From Combretum micranthum (lineage: Eukaryota > Streptophyta > Magnoliopsida > Myrtales > Combretaceae): 64,000 bases of DNA. The notes below the pieces were generated by a model. The model was not told the DNA's origin. It made no database searches and saw only the letters and a list, made by a program, of their open reading frames with translations. The translations under genes and the position numbers were made by a program. This document shows, piece by piece, positions 59,259 to 64,000 of the stretch. Position 1 is the first letter of the stretch. The number at the start of each line of letters is the position of its first letter. The DNA lies in NCBI GenBank assembly GCA_024138025.1, contig JAMXBD010000396.1, positions 62,001-126,000 on the forward strand. Reading direction: 5' to 3'.

Positions 59259-61480
59259 CCCCCCTTCTCTTTCACTTCTTTCACACATTCACTACCCACA
59301 AATTCATACCAAAACTCTCTCAATTTCCCTCTCAAAGCTCTCTCAAATTACTATCTCAAAACTCTCTCAAAATAATTCCCACCACAACTTCCACCAACAA
59401 CAAAAACCCATAACCACATACCCATATCAAAATCTTCTTTAGGTAACCCCTTTATAGTTCTTTCTTCTTCTTCAATGTCATGTAACTTTACATGACCATA
59501 GTGTGAGTTTCCAAAATACTACAAGTTGTGGAAAACTACATTATGTTCATGTATTGTTCTTGTTCATGCCAATCCATTTATGTTTATGTTGATTTATTAT
59601 TGTTTATATATCTATACATATTCCTTAGAGCATATAAGCTCACTTGCAATTGATTTATTTCATGCAAAGCAATTTATTTACTTTTCCATTGCAATTTATT
59701 TATTTATTCCTTGTTGAAATAAGATAGTCTCTAGTCTTAGACTTATCCTCATCAAGTCAAAACAAGCTTTTTCTTCTTTCATTTTATTTCATTATGGGAC
59801 TAGTTTATTCTTATCCCGGGAACCTTGAAAAAGCTAAGACTCCAATACTTGACTTTATTATTTATGCTTATGTTATTTTATTTATTCTCATAATCATGTT
59901 CATTTAGATTGTTGTCCAAAAGTTTTATTTTCTAAAGATAATTAAATAAAAAAAAAGGCTTTTGTCACTTAGGATTAAGTTTATGTGAAACATAAAAATA
60001 TAGGATAACGAAAATAAATTCATTTTCAAATTACCAAAAGGAATTCACTATGAATTTAGAAACTATTTTTACTTAAAAAGCTACGTTAAATCTTTGTTAC
60101 TCTACCTATTTGTTTTTTAAAAGAAAATATCTTTTTGGCAAAACGGTTCTTTTCATAAAGAAAAAAGATGGAAGACTAAGGAATTTTTTAAACAGACCTT
60201 GTAAACAAATAGGCAAAGAAAATTTATGGTTTGAAAAATAATAAAGTTATTTTCTTTTCAATTACAAAAAGAAGTTAATAAGATTATAAAAATTAGTTTT
60301 TCTACAAAAGTCCTTAATTGCTCCCAATTGTTTTTATGAAGAAAAACAAATTTTTATACGTGGATGATTATTTTTGAAAATGAGAAAAAGAATGAGAAGT
60401 ATCAAGTAAGGAATTTTTACAAACAAGTAAACAAAGGAATTTTACAGAAAAATTAAAGAATAACATATTTCCTAAAACTTCAAATATAGTATTATTAATG
60501 TAACTTAGAAATAGAAAAATTTATTTTCAAAGTTACTTAGAAAGAAATAAATAAAACAACATAAAACGTTTTTAGAAAACAAAGAAACAAGGTATTCATT
60601 TCAAAGAAATTTACAAAAACAATTTCCGAAAAGCTTCAAAGACATTGTTTTACCTAAGAAAAATAATTTGGACAACAAGACACTTGAGCATGCTTAAATA
60701 TGAGTTATATAGTTATAAAAAGAGAATTTTTCAACTATATAGATAACTAAGTATTTATCAAACAAATTTTGATTTCTTGAACCAAAGTTGTTTTTACTTG
60801 GAAATCCGTGGTGAATTTTGTCACCACTTTTTCGGAGCCTATATGGCTTTGTTTGTGGGAAATAATTTTAGAAATGGGTAGATCTTTTCGAGTAGATAGA
60901 AATCGGTATATTATATGCGCGATTCCGAGTTAAAATGACCAAGTTATGGCCATTTTAAGTTGGAACATTCTTCTATACGAACTTTAACGTTCTTTGACAT
61001 TGTTTTGTCAAAATTCAAGAAAATCTTCAAGAAAAACTCATTGTGGGTATTTTCTTTGGTTAGGTGACCCCGAGGAAGGATTTCTTCACCCGAGAACTAT
61101 TACGATTAAGTGGAGTGTGTGAACGACTCATCCGCTTAGAGGAATAGACGACAATGGCATCGTGAGTTTATTTCCATTAAATGCTACACTTGTTGTGCTT
61201 GTAAATTAGTTGCACTAGAGTTAGGAAAAGATAAACCGATATGCATGTAAAATAATTCCTTGAAAGAATTCTAAGAATATCGAAGCCCGAATTGTTCTAA
61301 GTGATTGTTTTAGTTTAATATTGATTTGTGTGAAATTCCTTGATCGCCATAAAGTTGAAAATAATTATGTTATGACTTTATAAATTAATGAACTCATGCA
61401 TACCACGAAGTGAGTCACATTGCATGGTTGGGTTATTATCCTTGGGTGAGAAGGATAGTAAGCTCATGTCGAAAGCAACA

Positions 61481-61650
61481 CTTGGCGGAAGATCCGAAAG
61501 CGATTGCTTGGCGGCTTAATGGAATATGCTTGGCGGTTGATCCGAAAGCAAGGTCAAATCAAGTAGATTCGGAATACTTGGCGATGAGTGCTCGCAAGTT
61601 TAAAAGTTTTTAATGAATGCTTGGCGATGAGTGCTCGCAAGCTTAAATTT
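61481..61650. repeat. CTTGGCG-headed subrepeats in the solo LTR
   Basis: CTTGGCG occurs at 61481, 61507, 61529, 61577 and 61620. The last two head near-identical units (CTTGGCGATGAGTGCTCGCA then AG). Confidence 0.8.
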
Positions 61651-62231
61651 TCTATTTAAAACTACTTGTTTTGAGTATCACCAAACCCCGAATGGAGGGC
61701 GTAAATCCATTCAACATATAGTTCCCGGAAAGCTATATGATTGTTTGCCCACGTGTTTGATGCATTACATATGTGTGATTAACCAACTTGTTTGAATCTT
61801 GTTACAAGAAGTTATTTATGGAAATAGTTCTCACTAAGCCTATTAGCTTATACCCCGATAGCTATCTTTTGCAGTTCCCGTACTTATGGTTAAGGCCACG
61901 TGGACCATGCGGGCAGGTAATCCCTTTTGAACATTAGAAATCTGAATAAAGTATAGCTTAGTATTAGCATGTTAATAGATTGTAATTTAGGGAGTTGTCC
62001 CTAAGTTTGTAAAGTTTATGCCATGGACAAATAATTATTGTGATTCTCTTTTCTTAATATGTTTTTATATCTCCTTAAACTTCATTATTCCACATATGGT
62101 CCTCTAAAATTGTGAAAGTAAGCCTTACACTTAATATAAAAGCTTTTGAAAATGACTAAGATTGTCATACTTAAGCTTTAATATTGAGTGTGGCGGACTA
62201 TCACGTTTAGGGTACCCATCGGGGCGTGACA

Positions 62232-63251
62232 ATAAGTGTTCAGAAGTTACCACCAAATCATATATAAATGCATTACAACAGAAATAGTTAGTTTTTTAAT
62301 TTCTTTTTTTAATAGATAATTTTACTAACCTTTACTTGTTACTTATTCATACAAATACAAGCTGGGGTGAACAATATGTTTCAGGACTTTTCAAAAAGAA
62401 ATTACTTAAATATAAATCAAATAAAAATAATTATCAAAATTCATTACAAAATTACATTTATAAGACGAGATATAAGGTTTAGAACATATAACATGTATAG
62501 GATGGAATATAAAATTTATATACCGTACAAAAATCACGTTTAGAAAATGGGATAACGGAATATATGTTTATTTATAAAATAAGACATGTTTGTGTATATC
62601 ACACATATAACAAGCGATATAAAATTGAAAATGCACTGGTCGTATATCCTATTTAATACGTCTGATTTTGAATTATTTTGCTAATTAATCTTAATCAAAC
62701 ATTATTTAAATAAACTTAGAAATAATTTCTACAGGTTGCATGTAAGTATCGGAACGAGATTGGAACCCGCGTAACACGCGCCGCCGCAGTGTGTCAACAT
62801 GAGCCATTGGGTCGAGTCCCTTTCCCTCAACAAATGCTGTGGACTGCCGTGTTTATTAGTTATTAGTATTTACCTCGTCCTGGACTCCTGGTCTCTTGGA
62901 AAAGTCAAACGTTACGCTGTTTCTCTGTTTTATTACCGAAGTCAAAACGTCAGCACTGAAACAACCACTGTCCTTCTCTCCCCTTTCTTGCTGCCTTCCT
63001 TCCAAAACTAACAAAACCTTTAAATTCCCTCCCCCCCTCATTCCATTCCATCCTCCCATACCACATTCAATTATTAAACTTACCACATACAAACTTTTCT
63101 GAGTTCTAAAATCGCAGCTTCACCACTATTACTACTAACCAATTGAAATCAGCGCTCGGTGCCTGCTTTTTCCTTTGTGTCTGTATATCTATCTATCTAT
63201 CTATCTATCGATTTTATAAGTAAACCAGACTTTTTATACGATATCGAAATC
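62232..63251 (+). promoter_or_regulatory. upstream region and leader of C2-domain gene, copy 2
   Basis: Colinear with 46515-47468. The core GAGATTGGAACCCGCGTAAC and ACGCGCCGCC is kept with a few changes. The leader (TATC)n run at about 63183-63211 has extra units compared with copy 1. The solo LTR now lies at its left edge. Confidence 0.5.
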
Positions 63252-63782
63252 ATGTGGCGTGTGACTATTAGCTCGATTTATAGTGAAGACCTTAGCATCC
63301 TTAAAAAACCATTAAAACACAACACCCCATTATTCCTAACAATCAAAACTGACTCTAAACAGTACACAGCAAAAGTAGAATCCTCAAATAACCAAAGCAA
63401 GTACAAGTACGATGAAAACATTGCTCTAGAGTTACCTCCACATTTGAATTTCGTCACCCTAGAAGTCCATGCCGGCAGTAACAGAAGAAAGCTTGTCGGG
63501 ACGGTCATGGTTCCGGTCTTCGACATGGTTGCTCAGATTCCGGGGAACCATGCCCAGTTTTTGAGCTACAGGTTGAGGGATGTTAAAGGAGATAAGAATG
63601 GAATTATTAATTTCTCTGTTAAAATGAATGAAGCTTGGTCTTCAGCTCCGGTGGGGTACGCTGGTGGATGTGCAGTATCAAGGACGACAGAATGGGAATT
63701 TCCCGCCTTGCAGGAGAAGGTTGCCGGCGGTGTGGTAACGGGAACTCCAATTTGGCATCACATGCGTCCAATCAAATGTTGA
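63252..63782 (+). CDS. small C2-domain protein, SRC2-like, copy 2
   Basis: 176 residues, intact, opening MWRVTISSIYSEDLSILKKP. The ATG at 63252 matches the start of copy 1; a longer in-frame extension upstream from 63159 is leader sequence and is not shared, so it is not used. The same C2 layout is kept (LNFVTLEVHAGSNRRKLVG, then the closing strand INFSVKM), and the tail ends RPIKC. Compared with copy 1, about 21 residues differ against roughly 10 silent changes, with changes spread over the C2 surface and the tail. The SRC2-like assignment is from fold layout and the tail style. Role inferred: membrane-associated signalling. Confidence 0.75.
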   Translation: MWRVTISSIYSEDLSILKKPLKHNTPLFLTIKTDSKQYTAKVESSNNQSKYKYDENIALELPPHLNFVTLEVHAGSNRRKLVGTVMVPVFDMVAQIPGNHAQFLSYRLRDVKGDKNGIINFSVKMNEAWSSAPVGYAGGCAVSRTTEWEFPALQEKVAGGVVTGTPIWHHMRPIKC

Positions 63783-64000
63783 AAAATTGAAATATTACTT
63801 GGGGCAGAACAAGTCTTCCTTTTTTTTTTTTTTTTTCTTCTTTTTATAAAAATTTTTAGATGAGTATAAACACTGCTGCCGATTCCTCTAAAACAAACTT
63901 CACTTCAGGAAAAGAAGAATTATAAAAAATATCAAATCGGTTTCCTACATCACAACTTAGTATGGGAAAAAAATTATTGGATATTACATACCACATATTT

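Larger units (their letters stand above)
58549..62231 (+). mobile_element. solo LTR, Del/Tekay-like Ty3/gypsy
   Basis: A 3683-base insert bounded by TG..CA and the 5-bp direct repeat ATAAG (58544-58548, 62232-62236). Block 1 keeps the uninterrupted ATGTATAAATGTTCAGAAG. The start TGTAAACCCC and end CGGGGCGTGACA, plus the large size, match long LTRs of the Del/Tekay group. No polyprotein motifs are present, so it is one LTR left after recombination between two. Orientation is from the TATAAATA box near 59251 followed by a C/T/A-rich leader. Confidence 0.75.
51741..64000. repeat. segmental duplication, block 3 (carries two LTR insertions)
   Basis: Colinear with block 1 when 52228-57539 and 58549-62236 are removed. 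It runs off the window edge. The order of landmarks is unchanged, including the second C2-domain gene at 63252. Confidence 0.9.

Noticed and set aside
59526..59717. 63-residue frame in the solo LTR
   Set aside because: Short, low-complexity, no polyprotein motif.
63159..63251. N-terminal extension of the second C2 protein
   Set aside because: Starts at a GTG within the leader microsatellite and is absent in copy 1; the shared ATG at 63252 is preferred.

Overview
This is AT-rich nuclear DNA of a flowering plant. The evidence is genes with many short exons and GT-AG introns, two plant-type metabolic genes, a plant chromovirus-type LTR retrotransposon, hAT and Tourist-like elements, and many short repeats. 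I cannot name the species; a eudicot or magnoliid is an inference.

Layout. Positions 3766-15439 (minus strand) hold a mitochondrial NAD-dependent malic enzyme gene of the NAD-ME2 (59 kDa) type, 18 exons recognised. One intron carries a complete non-autonomous hAT element with an 8-bp target duplication; another carries a tandem duplication that copied part of an exon. From 16 to 36 kb the DNA is gene-poor and built from small repeats: MITEs, a near-perfect foldback element, a nested Tourist-like insertion, LTR debris and palindrome arrays. Positions 36190-40729 (plus strand) hold a digalactosyldiacylglycerol synthase gene of the short DGD2 type. From 45 to 64 kb a segmental duplication carries two copies of a small C2-domain gene (47469-47999 and 63252-63782) and a truncated third copy of its promoter. 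The right-hand block was later hit by a 5.3-kb Ty3/gypsy chromovirus (52228-57534) and a 3.7-kb solo LTR (58549-62231), both with clean 5-bp target duplications. The left-hand block serves as the empty site for both.

Two themes stand out. First, several dispersed elements share degenerate inverted ends (about ACAAAAATAATTACATAAAT) but carry different arrays of short palindromes inside, for example arms CTCGTCTCTT / AAGAGACGAG. They look like one mobile family with interchangeable palindromic cores and are the best candidate for something undescribed. Second, both metabolic genes are broken only by 1-2 base losses, mostly in homopolymer runs, while splice sites and protein similarity are intact. 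This pattern suggests consensus sequencing errors as much as real pseudogenes.

The genes do not form a pathway: one enzyme decarboxylates malate in mitochondria, one makes galactolipid in the plastid envelope, and the C2 proteins are probable membrane or calcium-signalling factors. No rRNA, tRNA or CRISPR was found. All family assignments are from recalled family features, not from database searches.
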